Source of the DNA: Streptomyces humi | GTDB lineage: Bacteria; Actinomycetota; Actinomycetes; Streptomycetales; Streptomycetaceae | Assembly (NCBI RefSeq): GCF_001005085.2 | Contig: NZ_LBMU02000034.1 | Location: 1 to 41,439, forward strand | Direction: 5' to 3' | Length of the DNA: 41,439 nucleotides | Shown here: positions 16,120 through 23,753 of the stretch, in pieces | Position numbering within the stretch: position 1 is the stretch's first letter | How the letters are laid out: each line of letters opens with the position of its first letter | The notes under the pieces: model-generated | What the model saw: the letters and a program-made list of their open reading frames with translations, nothing else | Told to the model about the DNA's origin: nothing | Database searches by the model: none | Made by a program: the position numbers and the translations under genes

Positions 16120-17357
16120 GAGGTGACTCCGCTCACACTCGGGTCGGCCGAACGGCCGACCAGCGGCACGGCGGCCACCACCCGGAATCCGTCCGCTCCC
16201 ACCGGCCCGGCCTCCAACGTCCCGTCCACCACCGCGAGCCGCTCCCGCAGCCCGGCGAGCCCGGACCCGTCCCCGCCGGCGGACCCGGCGGTCCCGGCCC
16301 CGTCGTTCTCCACCGTCAGCACCACACACCCCTCCCGTACCCGCAGCCCCACCGTGCACCGTCCCGCGTCGCCGTGCCGCAGCACATTGGTGGTCGCCTC
16401 GCGCACCACCCAGCCGAGCGCCGACTGCACCTCCGCGGGCAGCCCCGCAGCGTCCCCCGTGACCTCGCAGGAGATCCCGGCCGCGGCCAGCACCCCCTGC
16501 GCCCCGGAGAGTTCGGCGCTCAGGTCGGCGTCCCGGTAGCCCCGTACGACGGCCCGTACCTCCCGTTGCGACTCCTGGGCGATCCGCTGCACCTCGACCA
16601 TCTGCTCGACGGCCTCGGGGCGTTCGCGCCGGGCCAGTTGCACGGCAAGCTCGCTCTTGAGGGCGATGACGGCCAGGTTCCGGCCGAGTACGTCGTGCAG
16701 ATCGCGCCCGAACCGCAGCCGTTCCTCGGCGACGGCCAGCCGGGCGCGGGTCTCCCGGGCCTCGTCGAGGGCGTAGACGGCGTCCAGCAGCCAGACGGAG
16801 AAGATCGAGGTGGCGGCGAGGAAACCGCCGGACAGGAGCACCACGACCGTCGTGACCAGCGCCGCGGGACCGGGCACGCCCAGCGGGAGGGAGACCACGC
16901 CGGCTCCGCACGCGAAGCCCACGAGGGTGGTCACCACCCGGCGCCGGTCACGGACGCCGAGCGCCAGGGTGCCGGCGCCGAAGGCCAGAACCCCGACGAA
17001 GACGGTGACCGCCGCGCTGTGCGGGTCCTCGCCGTGGCCGCCGTACCCGCGCAGCGCCAGCGCCGTGACGGCGAACACGTAGGTGGCCGCGCCGAGCAGC
17101 CACAGCAGCCGCACCGGCTGTTCCCGCCGGCCCCGCGACCAGTCCAGGGCCCGGGAGGCGGTCAGCGCGCAGAGCGCCGCGTGGACGACGACCAGTGCGA
17201 TCAGCCAGCCCGCGAGCCGTGGCCCGGCCGCCCCGAGGACCGGCAGCCCGATCGCCGAGACCTCGATCACCGCGAAGAAGTGGAACGACCACCGGGTGTA
17301 CGTCTCGACCTTGGCGGGGGTGGTCTTGCCCCGCCACCAGCCTCCTGCCCCGCTCAT
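16116..17357 (-). CDS. DesK-type sensor histidine kinase
   Basis: The product has 413 residues from the ATG at 17357, which has GGAGGACGGG upstream; the frame is open to 17402. Several hydrophobic segments fill about residues 20-185, with no large extracellular domain, as in intramembrane-sensing kinases. The HisKA_3 box is LRFGRDLHDVLGRNLAVIAL with the phosphorylated His in DLHDVLG. The ATPase domain has an N-box REATTNVLRHG and a G-box ENDGAGTAGSAGGDGSGLAG. The gene lies 17 bp after the exporter permease and overlaps the response regulator by 4 bp. Kinases beside drug-type ABC-2 exporters often sense membrane stress or a peptide/lipid antibiotic; the signal here is unknown. Confidence 0.93.
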   Translation of the reverse strand: MSGAGGWWRGKTTPAKVETYTRWSFHFFAVIEVSAIGLPVLGAAGPRLAGWLIALVVVHAALCALTASRALDWSRGRREQPVRLLWLLGAATYVFAVTALALRGYGGHGEDPHSAAVTVFVGVLAFGAGTLALGVRDRRRVVTTLVGFACGAGVVSLPLGVPGPAALVTTVVVLLSGGFLAATSIFSVWLLDAVYALDEARETRARLAVAEERLRFGRDLHDVLGRNLAVIALKSELAVQLARRERPEAVEQMVEVQRIAQESQREVRAVVRGYRDADLSAELSGAQGVLAAAGISCEVTGDAAGLPAEVQSALGWVVREATTNVLRHGDAGRCTVGLRVREGCVVLTVENDGAGTAGSAGGDGSGLAGLRERLAVVDGTLEAGPVGADGFRVVAAVPLVGRSADPSVSGVTS

Positions 17358-17374
17358 CCCGGTCCCGTCCTCCG

Positions 17375-18205
17375 TCAGCGCCGAGGTTCCCAGCGGAACC
17401 ACCGCCGTACAGCAAACACGGCCACGACGGTCCAGGCCAGGGCGGTGAGGACGGTGCCGAACGCCTCGTACGCGGTCAGCTCGCCGGTCCAGCCGGCCCG
17501 GACCAGCCGGACGGCGGGGGAGAGCGGGAGGAACTCGCAGACGGCGGCGGCCCGGTGGGGCAGGAGGTCCGTGGGCAGCGCGATGCCCGAGCCGATCATG
17601 GACATGAACACCAGGGGCAGCGCGGTGACCTGGGCGCTCTCGGTGGTACGGGTGAACGCCGAGGTCAGCGCGGCCAGCGTGGCGCTGAGCGTCAGGCCGG
17701 TGAGCAGTCCCAGCACGGTGAGCCAGGGGGCCCTGGGCGCACCCGCGTCGAGCAGGACCACGCAGCCGAGGGCCAGCACCAGCGCCTGTGCCAGGCCGAG
17801 GCAGACGGCGGGCAGGGCGGTGCCGCCCAGGATCTCGACGTCCGTCGGCTCCCCGGTGCGCAGCCGTTTGAGGACGAGTTCCTCCCGGCGGGCCACGTAC
17901 GCGCTCACCAGGGAGGTGTACACGGCGAACAGGAAGGAGAAGCCGATGGCGGCGGTCAGCATCAGGGTGCCGAGGTTCACTCCCCGGAAATCGGCCTGGT
18001 CGATCGCGGGCCGGACGCTGAACGGCAGCGCGAGCGGCACGAGCAGTGCGGTGGCCACGGCGCTCCGGTTCCGGCCGAGCAGGGCGAACTCCGCCCCCGC
18101 CAACGCCCGGACCCGCCGCCGGGACCGGCTGGTGAAGAGGCCGCTCCCGACGGCGGGGAGTTTCCCGATGGCCGTACGGCGGTCCTCTCCGGTGATGCCG
18201 TTCAT
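17375..18205 (-). CDS. ABC-2 type exporter permease
   Basis: The product has 276 residues with about six membrane helices. An Arg-rich N-terminus (SRSRRRVRALAGAEFALLGR) is followed by helices near 50-68, 78-100, 125-150, 158-180, 190-210 and 245-265. The ABC2 membrane domain pattern is seen in VSAYVARREELVLKRLRTGE between helices 2 and 3. The ATG overlaps the ATPase stop by 4 bp (ATGA). It forms a dimeric pore with the upstream ATPase. Substrate is not predictable; drug or lipid export (DrrB-like) is common. Confidence 0.92.
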   Translation of the reverse strand: MNGITGEDRRTAIGKLPAVGSGLFTSRSRRRVRALAGAEFALLGRNRSAVATALLVPLALPFSVRPAIDQADFRGVNLGTLMLTAAIGFSFLFAVYTSLVSAYVARREELVLKRLRTGEPTDVEILGGTALPAVCLGLAQALVLALGCVVLLDAGAPRAPWLTVLGLLTGLTLSATLAALTSAFTRTTESAQVTALPLVFMSMIGSGIALPTDLLPHRAAAVCEFLPLSPAVRLVRAGWTGELTAYEAFGTVLTALAWTVVAVFAVRRWFRWEPRR

Positions 18206-19140
18206 GCCGCCGCCTCCCGCTTCCGTGCGATGCCCAAAAACGCCTCTTCCAGGGAGGCCGAGCGCATGTCGAGGGCGTGCAGTTCCACCCGTGACCGCTC
18301 GGCCCAGGCCAGCAGGCCGGTGGCGGTGCGCTGCAACTCGCTGGTCCGCAGGCGCACCACGTCCCCGTCCGTCTCGTGTCCGCTCACCCCCAGCGGGCCG
18401 AGCGGCGGCAGGTCGCCCAGGAAGTAGCCCGGGGGCAGCCGGAAGGAGATCCGGGCCGGCTGGGCGGCGGTCACCTCGGCCGGGGTGCCGGTCGCCGCGA
18501 CCCGCCCCGCGTGCAGGATCGCGAGCCGGTCGGCCAGGTCCTCGGCCTCTTCCAGGTAGTGGGTGGTGAGCAGCACGGTCGTGCCCGAGTCGCGCAGCGC
18601 GCGCACCAACTCCCAGGTGTCCCGGCGCCCTTCGGCGTCGAGTCCGGTGGTGGGCTCGTCCAGGAACAGCACCTCGGGCCGGCCGAGCAGGGCCAGCGCC
18701 AGGTCGAGACGGCGCCGCTCGCCGCCGGAGAGCTGCTTGACGCGTACGTCGGTCCGGGCGCCGAGCCCGACCAGGCCGAGCGCCTCGGCCGGCGGCCGGG
18801 CTCCGGTCGTACAGCCGGCCCACATCCTGACCGTCTCGCCGACGGTCAGTTCGGCGGGGAAGCCGCCTTCCTGGAGCATCACGCCGGTGCGCGGCCGTAC
18901 GGCGGTCCGCTCGCGGTAGGGGTCGTGGCCCAGGACCCGTACCCGGCCCCCGTCCGGTGGTGCGAGGCCTTCCAGGAGTTCGACCGTCGAGGTCTTTCCG
19001 GCGCCGTTGGTGCCCAGCAGCGCGTAGATCTCGCCGCGGGCCACGGAGAGGGTGATTCCGCGGACCGCTTCGAACCCGCCCCCGTAGACACGGCGGAGAT
19101 CTGTGACCTCAATCACGTGTTCGTGTTCGCTGTGTTCCAT
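18202..19140 (-). CDS. ABC exporter ATPase (DrrA type)
   Basis: The product has 312 residues. Walker A is YALLGTNGAGKTSTVELLEG, the signature is LSGGERRRLDLALAL, Walker B is VLFLDEPTTGLDAEGRRDTW and the switch His is in TTHYLEEAEDLADR. A C-terminal DUF4162-type regulatory tail of about 90 residues ends at EEAFLGIARKRE, as in DrrA-like exporters. It is the first gene of a four-gene operon (ATPase, permease, kinase, regulator) with 4-bp overlaps or a 17-bp gap. The promoter region carries inverted repeats likely bound by the operon's own regulator. Confidence 0.95.
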   Translation of the reverse strand: MEHSEHEHVIEVTDLRRVYGGGFEAVRGITLSVARGEIYALLGTNGAGKTSTVELLEGLAPPDGGRVRVLGHDPYRERTAVRPRTGVMLQEGGFPAELTVGETVRMWAGCTTGARPPAEALGLVGLGARTDVRVKQLSGGERRRLDLALALLGRPEVLFLDEPTTGLDAEGRRDTWELVRALRDSGTTVLLTTHYLEEAEDLADRLAILHAGRVAATGTPAEVTAAQPARISFRLPPGYFLGDLPPLGPLGVSGHETDGDVVRLRTSELQRTATGLLAWAERSRVELHALDMRSASLEEAFLGIARKREAAA

Positions 19141-19183
19141 GGTCCCAGCGTCCCGGCGGCGGGACCGCGGGAGCAGTGCGCGG

Positions 19184-19210
19184 TGTCATCGCTCGCCATG
19201 ACAAATGTCA
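19184..19210. promoter_or_regulatory. candidate response-regulator operator of the ABC-kinase operon
   Basis: TGTCAT-N8-ATGACA is followed directly by an overlapping TGACA-AA-TGTCA, 44-70 bp upstream of the exporter ATPase start. Inverted repeats of the ATGACA/TGTCAT kind are what I recall upstream of DesK/LuxR-controlled exporter operons in actinobacteria. Autoregulation is an inference. Confidence 0.5.
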
Positions 19211-19241
19211 GGGGACGGCCGTGGGATGCGGGCGCGCGAAA

Positions 19242-19267
19242 AAACCCCAGTCGCATGACTGGGGTTT
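19242..19267. terminator. terminator after tRNA-Gly copy 2
   Basis: AAACCCCAGTC pairs with GACTGGGGTTT around GCAT, with an A-run on the left and TCTT on the right. It lies downstream of the minus-strand tRNA pair and upstream of the exporter operon. Confidence 0.85.
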
Positions 19268-19281
19268 CTTGCTGAGCATGG

Positions 19282-19354
19282 AGCGGACGACGAGGCTCGA
19301 ACTCGCGACCTCAACCTTGGCAAGGTTGCGCTCTACCAACTGAGCTACGTCCGC
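19282..19354 (-). tRNA. tRNA-Gly (anticodon GCC), copy 2
   Basis: The sequence is identical over 73 bp to the copy at 15410-15482 and in the same orientation. It is probably co-transcribed with tRNA-Gly(UCC), whose 3' end lies 80 bp upstream. The two GCC copies bracket the ABC-kinase-regulator operon. Confidence 0.97.
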
Positions 19355-19434
19355 ACTGCTCCCGACCGGCTCCCACCGATCGGTGCGAGCACCAGCCTAC
19401 CTGATCCACAAGCTGATCAGGACCGGCGGTGCAG

Positions 19435-19506
19435 AGCGGGTGACAGGAATTGCACACTGCGCCTTCCCCCTGGAAGGGGGATGTTCTGCTACTGAACTAC
19501 ACCCGC
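19435..19506 (-). tRNA. tRNA-Gly (anticodon UCC)
   Basis: GCGGGTG pairs with CACCCGC plus discriminator T. The anticodon stem CCCCC/GGGGG encloses CTTCCAG, giving UCC, which reads GGA/GGG codons. CCA is not encoded. A possible promoter on the same strand is TTGCGC (19583-19588) with TAATGT (19558-19563), spacing 19. Confidence 0.95.
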
Positions 19507-19591
19507 ATGTACTCCGTGGGCTTCGGCTTTTCGGCCTGGCCCCTCGGCGTGCTCCAGACATTAGCTGATCAGCAGGGGGGTAGCGCAAGTC

Positions 19592-19631
19592 GGCTGCCCC
19601 CAGGGGTCGCTGACGCACCCTGGGGACAGCC
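19592..19631 (-). terminator. hairpin terminator of lsrL
   Basis: GGCTGCCCCCAGGG pairs with CCCTGGGGACAGCC with one mismatch, 10 bp beyond the lsrL stop codon. Confidence 0.7.
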
Positions 19632-19641
19632 GGCCGCCTCG

Positions 19642-19959
19642 TCACTGGGCGGCGCTGAACGCCTCGTAGACCTTCTTCGGAATACGGCCGCGCGCCGGGA
19701 CGTCCATCTTGTTCGCCTGTGCCCAGGCGCGGACGGCCGCCGGGTCGGGGGCGACCTCCGTCTGCTTGTACGCCTTGCCCGACTTCGACCGCTTGCGGCC
19801 GGCGACCACGTACGGCTCCAGAGCGGTACGCAGTTTCTTGGCGTTGGCTTGATTCAGATCGATCTCGTACGACTTGCCGTCGAGTCCGAAGGCGATCGTT
19901 TCCGCCGCTTCCGAGCCGTCGATGTCGTCAAAGAGAGTGACCACGACCTTCTGCGCCAC
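19642..19959 (-). CDS. lsrL: Lsr2-family nucleoid-associated protein
   Basis: The product has 105 residues from a GTG behind AAGGGA. The N-terminal dimerisation domain reads MAQKVVVTLFDDIDGSEAAE, then TIAFGLDGKSYEIDLNQANA. The C-terminal DNA-binding domain has VRAWAQANKMDVPARGRIPK with the AT-hook-like RGR that inserts into the minor groove of AT-rich DNA. Streptomyces have two paralogues, Lsr2 and LsrL. The position beside the purSQL operon, and close to bldC, fits LsrL as I recall it. It is likely a xenogeneic silencer or architectural protein. The relatively AT-rich region upstream (19960-20260) may be its own target and is shared with the divergent purSQL promoter. Confidence 0.9.
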   Translation of the reverse strand: MAQKVVVTLFDDIDGSEAAETIAFGLDGKSYEIDLNQANAKKLRTALEPYVVAGRKRSKSGKAYKQTEVAPDPAAVRAWAQANKMDVPARGRIPKKVYEAFSAAQ

Positions 19960-20288
19960 GAATATCGGTCCCTTCGTGTGGCACGTCTATACAGCTCATC
20001 ACAGCTCAACGGTGATGCGGCGATGACGTGCCGAGTATCGGCTATTGCCAATTCATTTGTACAGTGCCTGGCAATACAAAGTGAAGCCCGACTAAATCCG
20101 CCGCGTGTCACACGCGCAATAGATGTTGCGGGCGAACCCGGGGAACTTTCCCAGAACTTTTCGTGTGGATCCCCCGCTGTCACCCGATCGTGACGCGGCT
20201 CACGTAGTTTCCTCCAACTCTACCCGCGTAGAAATTTGGTACGGGTAGTCTGAAGGAACCAGCTCAGCACCACACACCGGGAGTGCCA
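19960..20288. promoter_or_regulatory. divergent lsrL/purSQL promoter region
   Basis: This 329-bp gap is distinctly richer in A+T than its surroundings, mainly at 20000-20110 (for example CAATTCATTTGTACAGTG). It holds the promoters for lsrL (leftward) and purSQL (rightward). I see no RNA gene or known riboswitch. An inverted repeat near the purS -10 is listed separately. Confidence 0.6.
20220..20251 (+). promoter_or_regulatory. inverted repeat overlapping the purSQL -10
   Basis: CTACCCG (20220-20226) pairs with CGGGTAG (20242-20248) across 15 bp. The second arm overlaps TAGTCT (20246-20251), a good -10 candidate 37 bp before the purS start. A protein bound here would block the promoter. No regulator can be named. 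Confidence 0.45.
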
Positions 20289-20552
20289 GTGGCACGCGTC
20301 GTAGTCGACGTCATGCTCAAGCCGGAGATCCTCGACCCCCAGGGCCAGGCGGTCCAGCGTGCGCTGCCGCGCCTGGGTTTCGAAGGCATCTCCGATGTAC
20401 GTCAGGGAAAGCGATTCGAACTGGAAGTTGACGGGCCGGTCGACGAGGCCGCGCTCGCCCGCATCCACGATCTTGCGGAATCCTTCCTCGCCAACACCGT
20501 GATCGAGGACTTCACCGTCAAGGTGGAGGAAGTCGCGGAGGCGGCGAAGTGA
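20289..20552 (+). CDS. purS: FGAM synthase subunit PurS
   Basis: The product has 87 residues from the GTG at 20289, which follows GGGAG with 6-base spacing; the GTG at 20283 directly abuts that site and is unlikely. The small alpha/beta protein reads VARVVVDVMLKPEILDPQGQ, then VRQGKRFELEVDG. PurS dimers bridge PurL and PurQ so that ammonia passes from the glutaminase to the synthetase. It is the first gene of purSQL and overlaps purQ by 4 bp. Confidence 0.96.
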   Translation: MARVVVDVMLKPEILDPQGQAVQRALPRLGFEGISDVRQGKRFELEVDGPVDEAALARIHDLAESFLANTVIEDFTVKVEEVAEAAK

Positions 20553-21229
20553 CCGCTCGTATTGGCGTCGTCACTTTCCCGGGAAGTCTCGACGACCGGG
20601 ACACACAGCGTGCGATCCGCCTCGCGGGCGCCGAACCGGTCGCCCTCTGGCACAAGGACAAGGACCTCCACCAGGTCGACGCGGTGGTCCTTCCGGGCGG
20701 TTTCTCCTACGGCGACTATCTGCGGGCCGGCGCCATCTCCCGCTTCTCGCCGGTCATGGAGACCGTCATCGAGCAGGCGAAGGCCGGCCTCCCGGTCCTC
20801 GGAATCTGCAACGGCTTCCAGGTCCTCACCGAGGCCCACCTGCTCCCCGGCGGGATGCTCGGCAACGACCACCTCCACTTCATCTGCCGGGACCAGAAGC
20901 TGCGGGTGGAGAACACCTCCAGCGCCTGGACGACGGACTACTCCGCGGGCCAGGAGATCCACATCCCGCTGAAGAACATGGACGGCCGGTACGTCGCGGA
21001 CGAGTACACGCTCGACAAGCTGGAAGCCGAGGGCCGCGTGGCGTTCCGGTACGTCGACTTCAACCCGAACGGCTCGCTCCGCGACATCGCCGGCATCACC
21101 AACGAGGCCGGCAACGTGGTGGGCCTCATGCCGCACCCGGAGCACGCCGTCGAGCCGTTGATCGGTTCCGGCCGCACCGACGGTCTCCCGTTCTTCACCT
21201 CGATCCTCAAGAAGCTGGTGGGCGCATGA
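20549..21229 (+). CDS. purQ: FGAM synthase glutaminase subunit PurQ
   Basis: The product has 226 residues and is a class I glutamine amidotransferase that supplies ammonia for FGAR to FGAM conversion. The catalytic triad is visible: Cys87 in GICNGFQ, His196 and Glu198 in MPHPEHAVE. The start is IGVVTFPGSLDDRDTQRAIR and the oxyanion region is VLPGGFSYGDYLRAGAI. GTGA overlap with purS and ATGA overlap with purL show tight translational coupling, which suits a fixed-ratio complex. Confidence 0.97.
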   Translation: MTARIGVVTFPGSLDDRDTQRAIRLAGAEPVALWHKDKDLHQVDAVVLPGGFSYGDYLRAGAISRFSPVMETVIEQAKAGLPVLGICNGFQVLTEAHLLPGGMLGNDHLHFICRDQKLRVENTSSAWTTDYSAGQEIHIPLKNMDGRYVADEYTLDKLEAEGRVAFRYVDFNPNGSLRDIAGITNEAGNVVGLMPHPEHAVEPLIGSGRTDGLPFFTSILKKLVGA

Positions 21230-23484
21230 GCCGGACGCCTCTGGACACGGTCGAGCACGCGGCCGCGACCCCCGACGTCGAGCTGCCCTGGGCCGAACTC
21301 GGTCTGAAGAAGGACGAGTACGAGCGGGTGGTGGAGATCCTCGGCCGCCGCCCGACCGGCGCCGAGCTCGCCATGTACTCGGTCATGTGGTCCGAGCACT
21401 GCTCGTACAAGTCCTCCAAGGTCCACCTCCGCCAGTTCGGCGAGAAGGCCCCGCAGTCGGACGCGCTGCTCGTCGGCATCGGCGAGAACGCGGGCGTGGT
21501 CGACGTCGGCCAGGGCTACGCGGTCACCTTCAAGGTCGAGTCGCACAACCACCCGTCGTACGTCGAGCCCTACCAGGGCGCCGCGACCGGTGTCGGCGGC
21601 ATCGTCCGCGACATCATCGCGATGGGCGCGCGGCCGGTCGCGGTCGTGGACCCGCTGCGGTTCGGCGCGGCCGACCACCCCGACACCAAGCGCGTGCTGC
21701 CCGGCGTCGTCGCCGGCATCGGCGGCTACGGCAACTGCCTGGGCCTGCCGAACATCGGAGGCGAGGTCGTCTTCGACGCCTGCTACCAGGGCAACCCGCT
21801 GGTCAACGCCGGTGCCATCGGCGTCATGCGGCACGAGGACATCCACCTCGCGAAGGCCTCCGGCGCCGGCAACCAGGTCATCCTGTACGGCGCCCGGACC
21901 GGCGGCGACGGCATCGGCGGCGCCTCCATCCTGGCCTCCGAGACCTTCGACGACGCCAAGCCGTCGAAGCGCCCCGCCGTCCAGGTCGGCGACCCCTTCC
22001 AGGAGAAGCTCCTCATCGAGTGCACCCTGGAGGCGTTCCGGGAGAAGCTGGTCGTCGGTATCCAGGACCTCGGGGCGGCAGGCCTGTCCTGCGCCACCTC
22101 CGAACTGGCGTCGAACGGCTCCGGCGGCATGACCGTCACCCTGGACGACGTCCCGCTGCGCGACTCCACGCTCTCGCCCGAGGAGATCCTCATGAGCGAG
22201 TCGCAGGAGCGCATGTGCGCGGTGGTCGAGCCCGCGAAGGTCGCCCGCTTCCTGGAGATCTGCGAGAAGTGGGACGTCATCGCCACCGTCATCGGTGAGG
22301 TGACCGACGGCGACCGGCTGGAGATCTTCTGGCACGGCGAGAAGATCGTGGACGTCGACCCGCGCACGGTCGCGCACGACGGCCCGGTCTACGAGCGCCC
22401 GTACGCCCGCCCGTCCTGGCAGGACGAGCTCCAGGCGGACGACGCGAACAAGCTGCCCAGGCCCGCGACGGCCGAGGAGCTGAAGGACCAGGTCCTGAAG
22501 CTGGTCGGCTCCCCGAACCAGGCCTCGAAGAAGTGGATCACCTCGCAGTACGACCACTTCGTGCAGGGCAACACGGTCCTCGCCCAGCCCGAGGACTCCG
22601 GCATGATCCGCATCGACGAGGAGACCGGCCTCGGGGTCGCCATCGCGACCGACGGCAACGGCCGGTACGCCAAGCTGGACCCGTACGCGGGCGCCCAGCT
22701 GGCGCTCTCGGAGGCCTACCGGAACGTGGCGACCACGGGCGCGAAGCCGCTGGCCGTCTCCGACTGCCTGAACTTCGGCTCGCCCGAGGACCCGGCGGTG
22801 ATGTGGCAGTTCGCGGAGGCCATCCGCGGTCTCGCCGACGCCTGCCAGCAGCTCGGCACCCCGGTGACCGGCGGCAACGTCTCCCTCTACAACCAGACGG
22901 GCGAGGCGGCCATCCACCCGACCCCGGTGGTGGCGGTCCTCGGTGTGATCGACGACGTCGCCCGCCGCACGCCGGTCGCCTTCCAGGAGGAGGGGCAGCT
23001 GCTCTACCTCCTCGGCGACACCCGTGAGGAGTTCGGCGGCTCGGCCTGGTCCCAGGTCGTCCACGACCACCTCGGCGGCCTGCCCCCGAAGGTGGACCTG
23101 GAGCGCGAGCGGCTGCTCGCCGAGATCCTGATCTCCGCCTCCCGCGACGGCATGATCGACTCCGCGCACGACCTGTCCGACGGCGGTCTGGTCCAGGCGG
23201 TCGTGGAGTCGGCGCTGCTCGGCGGCAAGGGCGCGCGCCTGGTCGTACCCGACGGCCTGGACGCGTTCACCTTCCTGTTCTCCGAGTCGGCGGGCCGCGC
23301 GGTCGTCGCGGTGCCGCGCTCGGAGGAGGTCCGCTTCAACGACATGTGCGGTGCCCGGGGTCTGCCGGTCGCCCGCATCGGTGTCGTGGACGGCGACTCG
23401 GTCGAGATCCAGGGCGAGTTCGAGCTGTCCCTGGCCGAACTGCGCGAGGCCCACGAGGGCACGATCGAGGCCCTGCTGGCGTAA
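21226..23484 (+). CDS. purL: FGAM synthase large subunit (small-type PurL)
   Basis: The product has 752 residues, the size of the small PurL that works with separate PurS and PurQ; the fused proteobacterial form is near 1300. Two AIR-synthase-like halves are visible. The first has MYSVMWSEHCSYKSSKVHLR, VTFKVESHNHPSYVEPYQGA with the active-site His in SHNHP, and DIIAMGARPVAVVD. The second has ATDGNGRYAKLDPYAGAQLA and GGNVSLYNQTGEAAIHPTPV. It catalyses ATP-dependent amidation of FGAR. It is the last gene of purSQL and a strong terminator follows. Confidence 0.97.
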   Translation: MSRTPLDTVEHAAATPDVELPWAELGLKKDEYERVVEILGRRPTGAELAMYSVMWSEHCSYKSSKVHLRQFGEKAPQSDALLVGIGENAGVVDVGQGYAVTFKVESHNHPSYVEPYQGAATGVGGIVRDIIAMGARPVAVVDPLRFGAADHPDTKRVLPGVVAGIGGYGNCLGLPNIGGEVVFDACYQGNPLVNAGAIGVMRHEDIHLAKASGAGNQVILYGARTGGDGIGGASILASETFDDAKPSKRPAVQVGDPFQEKLLIECTLEAFREKLVVGIQDLGAAGLSCATSELASNGSGGMTVTLDDVPLRDSTLSPEEILMSESQERMCAVVEPAKVARFLEICEKWDVIATVIGEVTDGDRLEIFWHGEKIVDVDPRTVAHDGPVYERPYARPSWQDELQADDANKLPRPATAEELKDQVLKLVGSPNQASKKWITSQYDHFVQGNTVLAQPEDSGMIRIDEETGLGVAIATDGNGRYAKLDPYAGAQLALSEAYRNVATTGAKPLAVSDCLNFGSPEDPAVMWQFAEAIRGLADACQQLGTPVTGGNVSLYNQTGEAAIHPTPVVAVLGVIDDVARRTPVAFQEEGQLLYLLGDTREEFGGSAWSQVVHDHLGGLPPKVDLERERLLAEILISASRDGMIDSAHDLSDGGLVQAVVESALLGGKGARLVVPDGLDAFTFLFSESAGRAVVAVPRSEEVRFNDMCGARGLPVARIGVVDGDSVEIQGEFELSLAELREAHEGTIEALLA

Positions 23485-23500
23485 CCGCCCACGGAACGAC

Positions 23501-23538
23501 GAAGGCCCCGCCCGGATGTTCTTCCGGGCGGGGCCTTC
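23501..23538 (+). terminator. hairpin terminator of purSQL
   Basis: GAAGGCCCCGCCCGGA and TCCGGGCGGGGCCTTC form a 16-bp perfect stem with a TGTTCT loop, 17 bp after purL. Confidence 0.9.
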
Positions 23539-23543
23539 TCGGC

Positions 23544-23650
23544 TCACCGGACGTGGTTCTCCAGGATCTCCGTGTCCAGCTCGATGTCCATGGGACCGGG
23601 CACGGACACCTTCTCGCCGAACTTCGAGTCATGTTGCACCCCCTTCCAGG
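23544..23650 (-). pseudogene. possible C-terminal remnant of a Uma2-like gene
   Basis: On the minus strand a frame without a proper start reads about 36 codons, including KFGEKVSVPGPMDIELDTEI and ending LENHVR before a TGA at 23544-23546. The pattern 'G-x-x-v-x-l-P-x-P-x-x-i-x-l-D-T' resembles the end of Uma2 (DUF820, PD-(D/E)XK fold) proteins, which are abundant in Streptomyces. Nothing of the catalytic core remains upstream. Similarity is by eye only and the stretch is short. Confidence 0.35.
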
Positions 23651-23740
23651 CGAAGGCCGGCGTCGCCCGCATCCGGCGGTGCGGGGCTCGGTTTCGCCGT
23701 TGACCACCCGCACGGGTGATCGCCTGTCAGACCCAGGGAA

Positions 23741-23746
23741 TACGCT
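23741..23746 (+). promoter_or_regulatory. -10 element for a leaderless transcript (MDMPI-like gene)
   Basis: TACGCT, the same hexamer as before purD, lies 7 bp upstream of the ATG at 23754. There is no Shine-Dalgarno sequence. Confidence 0.5.
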
Positions 23747-23753
23747 CACCGCC

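Noticed and set aside
15490..19281. Genomic island between the two tRNA-Gly genes
   Set aside because: No integrase, codon usage matches the surroundings, and the repeats are whole functional tRNAs rather than partial att copies. Kept only as a possible recombination pair.
20938..23547. 869-codon minus-strand frame opposite purL and purQ
   Set aside because: Shadow of purQ/purL codon usage; no start with a ribosome site and no recognisable domain.
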